Of a stretch of DNA of 38,573 nucleotides, positions 7,897-14,562 are shown in pieces. The stretch's first letter is position 1; each line of letters starts with the position of its first letter. Below the pieces are notes generated by a model that searched no databases, had not been told where the DNA came from, and worked only from the letters and a program-made list of their open reading frames with translations. Source of the stretch: Planctomicrobium piriforme (GTDB lineage Bacteria; Planctomycetota; Planctomycetia; Pirellulales; UBA1268); assembly GCA_945861585.1 (NCBI GenBank), contig CAMAVC010000027.1, positions 1 to 38,573 on the forward strand, written 5' to 3'. A program made the position numbers and the translations under genes.

Positions 7897-8106
7897 TCAG
7901 GTCGCCAATCCTTCCCGCGTTTCCCGGACAAGTTCGACGATCGTCCGAGAAATGGCGTCCTCGCTTTCCCCCATGTGCGCCGCCATCTCCGGGAGGCTCA
8001 GGCCCGCCAGATAGAGCGTTAGGAGCTTTCGGGCTTTTGGGTCGAGAGTCACCATGACGTCTGCCAGGCGTCCGTGAATCCTGAGCGTTGCGTGTTCCCT
8101 ATGCAT
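7897..8106 (-). CDS. Small HTH-like protein
   Basis: A 69-residue protein whose C-terminal half, ARKLLTLYLAGLSLPEMAAH and MGESEDAISRTIVELVRE, has the spacing of a sigma region 4 or LuxR-type helix-turn-helix (GLSLPEMAAHMGESEDAIS). A GGAGG sits five bases before the ATG at 8106. It is probably a small DNA-binding regulator; no sensor or partner domain is present. A nested inverted repeat directly upstream (8115-8172) is a plausible operator. Family not recognised. Confidence 0.55.
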   Translation of the reverse strand: MHREHATLRIHGRLADVMVTLDPKARKLLTLYLAGLSLPEMAAHMGESEDAISRTIVELVRETREGLAT

Positions 8107-8114
8107 AAAGCCTC

Positions 8115-8172
8115 CAGTCTCGCGTGCCTGCGGAATTGGCCGAGTAACTACTCAGCCGAGCGGGCGAGACTG
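8115..8172. promoter_or_regulatory. Nested inverted repeat upstream of the HTH gene
   Basis: A perfect 9-bp inverted repeat, CAGTCTCGC at 8115 and GCGAGACTG at 8164, encloses a second dyad GAGTAACTACTC (8142-8153). It begins 9 bases upstream of the minus-strand start at 8106. It could be an operator for that small HTH protein or a leader hairpin. Confidence 0.4.
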
Positions 8173-8426
8173 TGACATACCCGAGGGACAACTGAGGTCC
8201 ATTCATGCGGGGCGGGAGGCTCCCGGCACCGTTGGTCCACTTATGGATCACAACCTAGATTGATCCCTCCCCGCGTTCCACTGCCCGCTTCACCACCCAC
8301 GTCCCCGTCTACGACCTCACTGCCGCGGCGACCTCGATTTTGGCGACCCGCGGCTGCGTCGTGCGGATCCGCTCGAGGCCGCTGCGGGAGATCTTGTAGG
8401 GCTTTGTGGACTACCGCCATGCCGCG
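8173..8426. other. Gene-free stretch with relic DNA
   Basis: No gene supported. It holds an odd palindrome CGGGAGGCTCCCG near 8211-8224, a degenerate reverse copy of the 15-bp near-palindrome around 8229-8243 (weak), and the three-part mosaic described separately at 8283-8410. Confidence 0.6.
8283..8410 (+). pseudogene. Three-part mosaic of gene fragments
   Basis: Three short pieces lie end to end. 8283-8330 matches 21234-21281 of the helicase-S24 gene (44 of 48 by hand). 8334-8375 matches 9719-9760 of the XRE gene (40 of 42). 8371-8410 matches 17646-17685 at the 5' end of the Cas4-like nuclease gene (36 of 40). Pieces two and three share the five bases GCTCG at their junction. All keep the plus orientation of their sources. 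There is no reading frame through the whole. Confidence 0.7.
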
Positions 8427-8654
8427 TTATGAATCGATTGATCTCGCGTGGGCGATCTCATTGTGCTGCACGGCCCGCACCTGCTCGGCCCGCAGCGTTG
8501 CTACTGCAATCGTTTCGCCGTCGAGCGTCATGAACTCGACTTCGTATCCCTTTCCCTCGTCGTGCACCAGTACGACCGTCCCGATGTCGCCGGCTGCGAG
8601 GCCGTGGTCGGGGAGATCACACGTCAGCACGACTTCGTCGAGTTCATTGATCAC
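8427..8654 (-). CDS. DUF4926 domain protein
   Basis: A 75-residue protein matching DUF4926: ELDEVVLTCDLPDHGLAAGD, IGTVVLVHDEGKGYEVEFMT and LDGETIAVATL. These are small SH3-like beta proteins often found beside toxin-antitoxin genes; function not established. It starts with GTG at 8654, with GGAGG about ten bases upstream, 21 bases after the Phd-like gene, so it is probably the last gene of that operon. Confidence 0.82.
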   Translation of the reverse strand: MINELDEVVLTCDLPDHGLAAGDIGTVVLVHDEGKGYEVEFMTLDGETIAVATLRAEQVRAVQHNEIAHARSIDS

Positions 8655-8675
8655 GTGAGGGTGACCTCCGGACGC

Positions 8676-8924
8676 CTACTTGGGATCATCGGCGTCGAGC
8701 CGGCGTTCGAGCTCCGCTCGTGTGATCGCAGACTCTCGTCGCCGAGCGGAAATCATCTTCCAAAACTCGTCACTGATTCCAAGCCGGATCTGTTCCTCGT
8801 CGAAGTCCGCGAGCCCGACGACGATCGCGACGGGACGACCGGCTCGGGTGACGAGCACGCGGTCGTCCTGCGCTTCGCGGACACACGAGTCGAGTGTGGT
8901 CTGCTCGATTCCCACGGTCTTCAC
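8676..8924 (-). CDS. Phd/YefM-type antitoxin
   Basis: An 82-residue protein with the Phd/YefM N-terminal fold: LDSCVREAQDDRVLVTRAGR followed by PVAIVVGLADFDEEQIRL. The C-terminal half is charged and probably wraps the toxin. The family represses its own promoter and blocks RelE/ParE-type toxins. The start overlaps the stop of the RelE-like gene by four bases. Here the toxin gene precedes the antitoxin gene, the reverse of the usual order. Confidence 0.8.
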   Translation of the reverse strand: MKTVGIEQTTLDSCVREAQDDRVLVTRAGRPVAIVVGLADFDEEQIRLGISDEFWKMISARRRESAITRAELERRLDADDPK

Positions 8925-9223
8925 AGGATCTCCTCCGTCGTCAGGTGCAGTGGTTTGTGGCGAATTGCCTGGATGGTAACCACCCGGAACTCCGTCTCGA
9001 CATCATAGAACACGCGGTACTCGCCGACACGCAGTTCCCAAACTGGCAGTTCCTGATCCCATGGCGGTTGTACGCCTACCAGGAGCTTGCGATTGCGCGT
9101 CATGGTGGTCGGCTGGTCGACCAAAGCGGCTTCGATACGGTCGAGCACTAAGGCCCGGTCGCGGCCCCGCATTCGCCTGAGATCATCCGCCACTCCTGCT
9201 GCGTAAGCGATTCTGAACATCAT
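8921..9223 (-). CDS. RelE/ParE-family toxin
   Basis: A 100-residue protein with the RelE/ParE layout: MFRIAYAAGVADDLRRMRGR, an alpha-helical DRIEAALVDQP, and the beta strands ELPVWELRVGEYRVFYDVE and VVTIQAIRHK. RelE toxins cut mRNA on the ribosome; ParE relatives target gyrase, and the sequence does not settle which. Two ATGs at 9223 and 9220 follow GAGGAG. A longer reading from 9367 adds residues overlapping unrelated sequence and is rejected. A decayed copy of its 3' end lies at 7778. Confidence 0.83.
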   Translation of the reverse strand: MMFRIAYAAGVADDLRRMRGRDRALVLDRIEAALVDQPTTMTRNRKLLVGVQPPWDQELPVWELRVGEYRVFYDVETEFRVVTIQAIRHKPLHLTTEEIL

Positions 9224-9306
9224 CGGCTCCTCGGCAAGGAATGTACGGGCGTACACTCTCTTGTCAAGTCGGCTTGGTTGGGAATGGCGGCGAGGGGAAG
9301 CCTCCC

Positions 9307-9321
9307 GGACCAAGGGTGTCC
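9307..9321 (+). repeat. 15-bp near-palindrome, copy 3
   Basis: GGACCAAGGGTGTCC, one base different from copies 2, 4 and 5. It lies between the RelE-like gene and the small coiled-coil gene. Both neighbours are minus strand, so this copy does not precede a plus-strand gene. Confidence 0.5.
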
Positions 9322-9347
9322 CGCGGGGCCGCCCGCGGTCGCTGTGC

Positions 9348-9554
9348 TCAGGTTCGTGACGCGGCAAGCCGTGCTTCCTCGCGGCCCTCGAACACAGCGA
9401 GTTCTTCGTTGATTTTGGCGATCATCTTCCGCACACCCGCCTTGGTGAATCCCTTTTCGCCGATCGGATGCTCGCGCTCGAGGTCCGCGATGCGCTGCTC
9501 GAGGATTCGCAGGTCACTATGGGCCTTCTCGTATTCCGCGGCATTGGAAATCAC
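9348..9554 (-). CDS. Small coiled-coil protein, probably paired with the XRE gene
   Basis: A 68-residue, highly charged helical protein: AAEYEKAHSDLRILEQRIAD, LEREHP, then KGFTKAGVRKMIAKINEELA and VFEGREEARL. A GTG start at 9554 follows GGAGGT. It lies 34 bases behind the XRE gene and is likely co-transcribed with it. Similar small proteins sit next to HigA-like regulators, but I do not recognise a named domain. A toxin or accessory role in a toxin-antitoxin module is a guess. Confidence 0.65.
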   Translation of the reverse strand: MISNAAEYEKAHSDLRILEQRIADLEREHPIGEKGFTKAGVRKMIAKINEELAVFEGREEARLAASRT

Positions 9555-9588
9555 AGCGTCACCTCCACGAGGCCTTTGCGGACCGTCG

Positions 9589-9939
9589 CTATAAAGCCAC
9601 TTTCAGCCGGCTCGCCTTCCTCGTCGCGGGAGCCCGCGGCGGCTGGCATTGGATTCGTCCGCCAGCGGCAGCGTACGCCCGGACGAGCTGGTCCAGGGAG
9701 ACATCCGGCGCCCCGACTTCGATTTTGGCGACTCGCGGCTGCGTCGTGCCGATCCGCTCGCCGAGCTGTTTCTGGGAGAGGCCGCTCGCCTGGCGTTGAC
9801 GCCGAATGGCGAGAGCGAGCGTTAGCCGCAGCTCGACCAGCTGTTGCTCTTCGGCGGTGAGCCTGAGAAAAGCCGCCGCCTCGCCCACCCGCCAGCCCGC
9901 CGCGGCGAGAGCCGTCCGTTTCTTGCTCTTGATGGTCAT
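9589..9939 (-). CDS. XRE-family HTH regulator, HigA-like
   Basis: A 116-residue protein with a clear Cro/CI helix-turn-helix: LALAIRRQRQASGLSQKQLG followed by ERIGTTQPRVAKIEVGAPDV and SLDQLVRAYAAAGG. The ATG at 9939 is preferred; a longer reading to 10155 would add 72 residues without coding character. The family typically represses its own operon and often serves as antitoxin; no HigB-type toxin is seen next to it, only the 68-residue coiled-coil gene. Forty-two bases of its 3' part are duplicated in the mosaic at 8334. Confidence 0.82.
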   Translation of the reverse strand: MTIKSKKRTALAAAGWRVGEAAAFLRLTAEEQQLVELRLTLALAIRRQRQASGLSQKQLGERIGTTQPRVAKIEVGAPDVSLDQLVRAYAAAGGRIQCQPPRAPATRKASRLKVAL

Positions 9940-10035
9940 GGCGTCACCGTTCGGCGGCTGGTGGTGAACGGAGGCGTCTTCACGCGACGGTACAGCCAAA
10001 CGACAGGCTTTGCTACTCGTTCTCAGGCACCGGAA

Positions 10036-10057
10036 GCATATATCGGATGCGATATGC
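10036..10057. promoter_or_regulatory. Inverted repeat upstream of the XRE gene
   Basis: GCATAT at 10036 and ATATGC at 10052 form a perfect 6-bp inverted repeat with a ten-base spacer, about 100 bases upstream of the XRE start. The AT-rich arms stand out in GC-rich DNA and could be an operator or a promoter element. The rest of the 9940-10176 gap shows nothing. Confidence 0.3.
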
Positions 10058-10176
10058 GAGCAACCTGCGGCTCCTGGGCGGAAGCCGGCGAGGACAGTAG
10101 GCATAGAGCTGTGCGACGGCGATGGAAAGGCCGAGCGAAACACTGCCGGCCCCACTGATACGCCTCACCGTTACGG

Positions 10177-10593
10177 TCAGGCCACCTCAAACACGAACCC
10201 CCAGCCGGCATCTTTCACCGCCTGCTCGACGCTCTCCCGGAACTTGCCGAACTCAAGCCGCCCGCCTTCGCCCACGCCCTTGTCTACGCGGGTTTTGTTC
10301 ACGCGGGAGCCATATTGCGTGGTGGTCTGGGCGGTAAAAGTCGGAGGCGGCAGGCCCCATGAAGTCTCGACGGCCGACTCCAAGAAGTGGGCCTCGTGCT
10401 TGGCCGGGTCGAGCGTGCATCTGAAATTGCTCGTGACCTTCCGGCCGCCAAGGAGCCACTTCGCCTTGATCGCCGTGAGCGTGCCCGTGATGGTGCCGTC
10501 TGTGGCTGACAAGGCAGTGCCTGTGTTGGCTGTCGCGACAGCCACAAGCGTTGAGAGAAGTTCGGTCTGAGAAAGCGTGCTGGGTGTTGCCAT
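10177..10593 (-). CDS. Hypothetical protein
   Basis: A 138-residue protein, start MATPSTLSQTELLSTLVAV, with GGGGAGG a few bases before the ATG. It has alternating small polar and hydrophobic residues (LSATDGTITGTLTAIKAKWL) and a C-terminal helix KFRESVEQAVKDAGWGF. No cleavable signal peptide is convincing. I do not recognise a family. Nothing in the neighbours suggests a function. Confidence 0.55.
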   Translation of the reverse strand: MATPSTLSQTELLSTLVAVATANTGTALSATDGTITGTLTAIKAKWLLGGRKVTSNFRCTLDPAKHEAHFLESAVETSWGLPPPTFTAQTTTQYGSRVNKTRVDKGVGEGGRLEFGKFRESVEQAVKDAGWGFVFEVA

Positions 10594-10678
10594 GGCTACC
10601 TCCCCGGGTCTCTGGCTCTCGGAAGGGCGTTGCGTTGAACAACTCTACGCAGTGCCGCGCAGAGCGAGACCGCTGGAT

Positions 10679-10972
10679 TCAGCCAAGGCCTGTGGACTCC
10701 TCGGATCCGGCGGCGCTTTCGCAAGAAGCGAGGGCCCGGGCAAGCGGACACGCGATGCCGGTGAGCTCGCCCCGCCTGTACGTCCCGAGAAGTTCTTTCG
10801 AGCGCTGGGCGAGCATCCGTCGGACTTCGCGGCGCTGGCCTTTCTCGCGGCGAGTCAGGGCAGCGTCACCGGGTGTGAGAAGTTCCCAGCCGTGCGGGAC
10901 AGGCAGTATCTGTCCTGCGTGGGTTCTGACCGTATTGTGAGCTGGGCCGGGGAGGAAAGTCTGGGCGGTCAC
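10679..10972 (-). CDS. DUF2293-like protein, probably internally deleted
   Basis: A 97-residue reading from a GTG. Its first half, VRTHAGQILPVPHGWELLTP then GDAALTRR, looks like the N terminus of bacterial DUF2293 proteins; its second half, GQRREVRRMLAQRSKELLGT then YRRGE and CPLARAL, looks like their C terminus. From memory these proteins are about 200 residues or more, so roughly the central half is missing with the frame kept, joining at LTRREK/GQRREV. A functional protein is doubtful. Confidence 0.5.
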   Translation of the reverse strand: MTAQTFLPGPAHNTVRTHAGQILPVPHGWELLTPGDAALTRREKGQRREVRRMLAQRSKELLGTYRRGELTGIACPLARALASCESAAGSEESTGLG

Positions 10973-10987
10973 GGTGGCTGGTGTCGC

Positions 10988-11755
10988 TCACTTTCCATTG
11001 GCGAGTGCCTCCCAAAACTCGGCCTCGCCCGACACTGAGTTGTGATCAGTTCCCTCGACAATCCGTAGCGTTGCCACGTCTAGCGCGAAGCCCGCGACCA
11101 GCCGCCGCGTGTCAGCCAGCGGCACCAGTTCATCGTGGGAGGCGGCAATCACGAGTGTGGGGCAGGTTACGCGGGGGGCGTACCGCCACGACTCGTATTT
11201 ATCGCGAAGCAAAAGACTCATCGGCAGAAACGGGGCCACTCGCTTGGCGATCGACAGGATACTGTCGAACGGCGTGATGAGGACAAGCCGCGAGACAGGC
11301 TCCTCGGCCGCAAGCTGGATTGCGAGACTGCTGCCGAGGCTGCGACCCACGACGATCACGTCTGGATGACGGGCGTGGACCGATTCGAAGAGAGCCCGAG
11401 CGTCGCTCCTGAGCGCCGCCTCCGCGGGGCGGCCAGAGCTACCGCTGTAGCCCCGGTAGTGCATGCCAAAGATGGCTCGGTCCGGAAACAACTGCGCCAG
11501 TTCCGGCACGGTATGGGCCACATCCTCGGCATTGCCACCGAAGTAAACGACGGCCTTGGGCCCATCGTGCGGCCGGGACGAGATCCGTACCTTGGCGTCT
11601 GGCACCTCGAGCGTGAACGCCGCGGCGTGGGCGGGCGTCGCCGGCGTCGGCATGTAGATGAACGCCCGCTGAAAGACGAGGAAGATCAGGCACAGCCCGG
11701 CGTAGACGCCAATCGCGATCGTGAGCAGACTCCAGAGCATGCGACGATTTCTCAT
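10988..11755 (-). CDS. Membrane-anchored alpha/beta hydrolase
   Basis: A 255-residue serine hydrolase of the BEM46/ABHD13-like group. An N-terminal membrane anchor (LWSLLTIAIGVYAGLCLIFL) is followed by the alpha/beta core: VVYFGGNAED (oxyanion region), MHYRGYSGSSG, the nucleophile elbow VVGRSLGSSLA, the acid in ASHDELVP and the histidine in EGTDHNS. Substrate unknown; an esterase or thioesterase is likely. Its ATG overlaps the stop of the nitroreductase fragment, so it is translationally coupled to a broken gene. Confidence 0.85.
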   Translation of the reverse strand: MRNRRMLWSLLTIAIGVYAGLCLIFLVFQRAFIYMPTPATPAHAAAFTLEVPDAKVRISSRPHDGPKAVVYFGGNAEDVAHTVPELAQLFPDRAIFGMHYRGYSGSSGRPAEAALRSDARALFESVHARHPDVIVVGRSLGSSLAIQLAAEEPVSRLVLITPFDSILSIAKRVAPFLPMSLLLRDKYESWRYAPRVTCPTLVIAASHDELVPLADTRRLVAGFALDVATLRIVEGTDHNSVSGEAEFWEALANGK

Positions 11756-11913
11756 TCGCGAACGATCACGAACCGCCAGTTCTGCATATTGAACGACGTC
11801 GGCGACTGGATCGCTGCCTCGAGCAGCTTCGTTTCCTCGGCGGCCGTGAACCGGTGGTCCGGGTCAAAAGCCTTCACCGACCGCCGCTGGTTGATGGCGT
11901 CAAACGTGTCCAT
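11752..11913 (-). pseudogene. Truncated nitroreductase (N-terminal fragment)
   Basis: The 53 residues from the ATG at 11913 begin MDTFDAINQRRSVKAFDPDH, continue EETKLLEAAIQSPTSFNMQ and end NWRFVIVRE at a stop. This is the N terminus of an FMN-dependent nitroreductase, including the RRS motif that binds FMN phosphate; the family is about 190 residues or longer, so about 70 percent is lost. The break falls exactly at the start of the hydrolase gene, suggesting a deletion joined the two genes. Confidence 0.75.
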
Positions 11914-11950
11914 GTAGATTCCCTTCCACGCGAGCAAGGAGCCGAAGTCG

Positions 11951-12172
11951 ATGCCTTTGTACGAATATTCCTGCCAGAAGTGCAGCCAGAAAATCGAACT
12001 GCTCATTCGCGGTGACGAGAAGCCCGAGTGCCCGCACTGCCAGAGCACCAAACTCACCAAGCTCTTGAGCGTCGTCAGCGGGCACGTCTCCAACGGTGGC
12101 GGAGATACCGGCGCCGGTGGCGGTTGTGGTCGTCCGCAGTGCGGCATGGGCGGCTGCGCGGGTCTCGGATGA
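11951..12172 (+). CDS. FmdB-family zinc ribbon protein
   Basis: A 73-residue protein with the FmdB zinc ribbon at the N terminus: MPLYEYSCQKCSQKIELLI and CPHCQSTKL, giving two CxxC pairs for one zinc. A glycine- and cysteine-rich tail follows (CGRPQCGMGGCAGLG). FmdB-like proteins are thought to be putative regulators; their function is poorly established. The stop overlaps the TspO start by four bases, so the two are coupled. Confidence 0.85.
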   Translation: MPLYEYSCQKCSQKIELLIRGDEKPECPHCQSTKLTKLLSVVSGHVSNGGGDTGAGGGCGRPQCGMGGCAGLG

Positions 12173-12576
12173 CCGACGTACCCTGGATGGAGTGGTATCA
12201 GAGCCTGGCCAAGCCGTCGTGGACGCCTGCGCCACGGACGATCGGCCTCATCTGGCAGATCCTCTATCCCATCATCCTCGCGACCTTCGGCTTCGTTTTC
12301 GTGCAGACCGGGCGGGGCCGGCTGCCGCTGCTCGTCGCCCTGCCGTTCGCCATCAACCTCGTGGCGAACCTGATCTTCACGCCGATCCAGTTCGGCATGC
12401 AAAACCTGCCTCTGGCGGCGGCGGACATCCTCGTCGTCTGGGGCACGATCCTCTGGATGATGCTGGCCGTCTGGCCGCACTATCGCTGGGTGGCTGCGGC
12501 CCAGGTGCCCTACTTCGTCTGGGTGTCGATCGCCACGGTGCTCCAGCTCTCGATCACGTGGATGAATCGGGCGTAG
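12169..12576 (+). CDS. TspO/MBR family membrane protein
   Basis: A 135-residue membrane protein with five hydrophobic segments and the family signature LAKPSWTPAPRTIGLIWQIL at the N terminus, then PFAINLVANLIFTPIQFGMQ and VWGTILWMMLAV. TspO proteins bind tetrapyrroles and sterol-like ligands and are linked to stress signalling. Length is slightly short of the usual 150-160 but all five helices are present. Translationally coupled to the FmdB gene upstream. Confidence 0.88.
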   Translation: MTDVPWMEWYQSLAKPSWTPAPRTIGLIWQILYPIILATFGFVFVQTGRGRLPLLVALPFAINLVANLIFTPIQFGMQNLPLAAADILVVWGTILWMMLAVWPHYRWVAAAQVPYFVWVSIATVLQLSITWMNRA

Positions 12577-12615
12577 CGGTGTCGCCCGGACTCCCCCGGG
12601 AATAGGAGGCAAAGA

Positions 12616-14031
12616 GTGGTCATGATCAAAACGCAGCACGCCATCGGAGCACTCGTGGGGTCTGCCGTTGGCGACGCCCTCGGAGCCCCGTTCGAGTTCA
12701 AGCGGCCGGGACTCTACCGCAGCACGTATCCCGCCCCGGTGCGCGGGGGTATCGGCGAAATGCGTGGCGGCGGTGGATTCAAGTGGAAGCCCGGCGAGTT
12801 CACCGACGATACGCAGATGGCCCTCGCGCTCGCCGAGTCGCTGATCGCGAACGACGGCTTCGACGCCGCCGACCTGTGGAATCGCTGGCAGACATGGGCG
12901 CGGACCGCCCGAGACGTCGGCACGCATACCCGCGAGGTGCTCGCGGAACGGTCCCACGTCGGTGCTGCCGAGCGTGTGCACGACCGCAACGGCCAATCTG
13001 CCGGCAATGGCTCCGTGATGCGGAATACGCCGATTGCCCTGTGGGCCGCCGAAGATTCGCTCGACGCCCTCGTCGCGCTCGCGACACAGCAGGCCGTGCT
13101 CACGCACCACGACCCTCATAACGGCTACGCCGCAGCCATTCATGCCGCCATGATCCGCGCAGGCATGCGTGGTGACGACGTGTTCGACGCCATCGACACG
13201 GTGCTTGGCATCCTGCCCGCTGCGGCCCGAGAGCGGTGGGCGCCGCTCCTCGCGCCTGGCTGGCAGCCCGATACCGGCAAGAACAACGGCACCGCGTGGA
13301 CCTGTCTGGCGGAGGCGGTATGGGCGGTGCGAAACGCAGCCACCTTCGAGGAGGCGGTTGTGACCGCGGTCGATCTGGGCCGCGACGCCGACACGGTCGC
13401 ATGCGTTGCCGGAGGCATCGCCGGTGCACGGTGGGGCGTACAGTCGATCCCGAGTCGGTGGACGACCTATCTCAATGGAACGGTCACAGGCCCGGAGTGT
13501 GACATGGCCTACGACTACGCGTCGCTCCAATCCCTCGCCCGCCGTCTGCTCGGCAAGCACGAGCCCCTGGATCCGGCCGACGAGCCGCCCGGCGGCCCCG
13601 CGCGGGTGCACGACGTGTTTCCGATCTATGCGGCTAATCGGGCGGGCGCTGAGGCGGCTCCTGAGGACTGGCGGGTGATCTCGCTCTGCCGTGTGGGCGA
13701 CGGGTTCGCGACCAGAACCGTGCGCCGCCAGGTGTTTCTCGTCGACAAGCCGGAGCCGCACCACAACGAAAATCTACGGGCGGTGCTTACAGATGTCATC
13801 GACACGATCGATGCGCTGATCGCGGAAGAAGCATCGCAGCCGATTCTTGTGCACTGCCACGGCGGCCGCAGCCGCACGGCATTCGTGCTCAAGGGCTGGG
13901 CCATGCGGCGTTTTAGGTGGACTGAAGAGCAGGCGCACGCGTGGCTGCAGGAGTCGTGGCCCCGAATCGACCGCGCGAACGAGCGATTCGTGAAGGTCTT
14001 GCAGAACGAACCACTCCATTACTCGTCGTAG
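12616..14031 (+). CDS. ADP-ribosylglycohydrolase fused to a dual-specificity-like phosphatase
   Basis: A 471-residue two-domain enzyme. Residues about 6-310 are an ADP-ribosylglycohydrolase (ARH/DraG family) that removes ADP-ribose: GALVGSAVGDALGAP, the metal-binding TDDTQ at 63-67, GNGSVMRNTP and GRDADT at 255-260 supply the dinuclear Mg site. Residues about 345-470 are a cysteine phosphatase with the P-loop HCHGGRSRT at 413-421 (C414, R420). AGGAGG six bases before the GTG at 12616 supports that start; ATG at 12622 is possible. Together they suggest processing of ADP-ribose or its phosphate ester on proteins or nucleic acid. Confidence 0.9.
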   Translation: MVMIKTQHAIGALVGSAVGDALGAPFEFKRPGLYRSTYPAPVRGGIGEMRGGGGFKWKPGEFTDDTQMALALAESLIANDGFDAADLWNRWQTWARTARDVGTHTREVLAERSHVGAAERVHDRNGQSAGNGSVMRNTPIALWAAEDSLDALVALATQQAVLTHHDPHNGYAAAIHAAMIRAGMRGDDVFDAIDTVLGILPAAARERWAPLLAPGWQPDTGKNNGTAWTCLAEAVWAVRNAATFEEAVVTAVDLGRDADTVACVAGGIAGARWGVQSIPSRWTTYLNGTVTGPECDMAYDYASLQSLARRLLGKHEPLDPADEPPGGPARVHDVFPIYAANRAGAEAAPEDWRVISLCRVGDGFATRTVRRQVFLVDKPEPHHNENLRAVLTDVIDTIDALIAEEASQPILVHCHGGRSRTAFVLKGWAMRRFRWTEEQAHAWLQESWPRIDRANERFVKVLQNEPLHYSS

Positions 14032-14057
14032 GGAGTGTCAATGTCCCCTGCAACCCG

Positions 14058-14330
14058 TCAGTTCAGGCTGGGGTCGGGGTCCGAATCATCTTCAGTTTCG
14101 AGTCCCTCATATTCGTCGCCAAGGCTGTCGGCAGGATCAAAGCACCGTCCGGCTGAGTCGACGCAGAACGTGTAGGCCAACTCAAACTCTTCCGTGCCAG
14201 GACCAAAAATTGGCTTCTTCACGATGCAGTGTTCGCACGAGAACACCGGCAGCTCATCGCCATCGATTGAAACCACGCCCTCGCACTTCAGCAGCCGAGA
14301 GCATTTTGGGCAGTGATAAACGTCAATCAC
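14058..14330 (-). CDS. Small zinc-ribbon-like hypothetical protein
   Basis: A 90-residue protein: MIDVYHCPKCSRLLKCEGVV, FSCEHCIVKKPIFGPGTEEF, FCVDSAGRCFDPADSL and an acidic tail. The two CxxC pairs form a likely zinc ribbon. Clear codon-scale conservation of the cysteine spacing makes it a real gene, but I do not know a function. It is convergent with the ADP-ribosylglycohydrolase gene. Confidence 0.7.
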   Translation of the reverse strand: MIDVYHCPKCSRLLKCEGVVSIDGDELPVFSCEHCIVKKPIFGPGTEEFELAYTFCVDSAGRCFDPADSLGDEYEGLETEDDSDPDPSLN

Positions 14331-14475
14331 GATGTTTCCTTTGGTTTTTCAACAGCACGCAACAGGGACTCAAGCGGCATCGATGTAGCCCGTCACTTGT
14401 GTTTACTGGCTTCCGTCATTCCGAAGGCTGACCCCGGGGATTGTGAGGTGTTTTCTGCTCGCGTCTACCGCCTGC

Positions 14476-14490
14476 GGACCAAGGTTGTCC
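14476..14490 (+). repeat. 15-bp near-palindrome, copy 4
   Basis: GGACCAAGGTTGTCC, identical to copy 2, 72 bases upstream of the small gene at 14563. The following bases CCCGTCACAATCAGAGA resemble those after copy 2. The rest of the 14331-14562 gap shows nothing. Confidence 0.6.
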
Positions 14491-14562
14491 CCGGCACCCG
14501 TCACAATCAGAGACGTTGAACACGGATCACCGAGACGACCAACCCACTGAAAGAGGGTCGAA

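Noticed and set aside
8229-8243. A sixth, reverse-oriented copy of the 15-bp near-palindrome
   Set aside because: Only about 12 of 15 positions agree, too weak to separate from chance.
11752-13764. A 670-codon minus-strand open reading opposite the ADP-ribosylglycohydrolase, TspO and FmdB genes
   Set aside because: It is the antisense shadow of GC-rich genes. Only its last 53 codons are meaningful, as the nitroreductase fragment.
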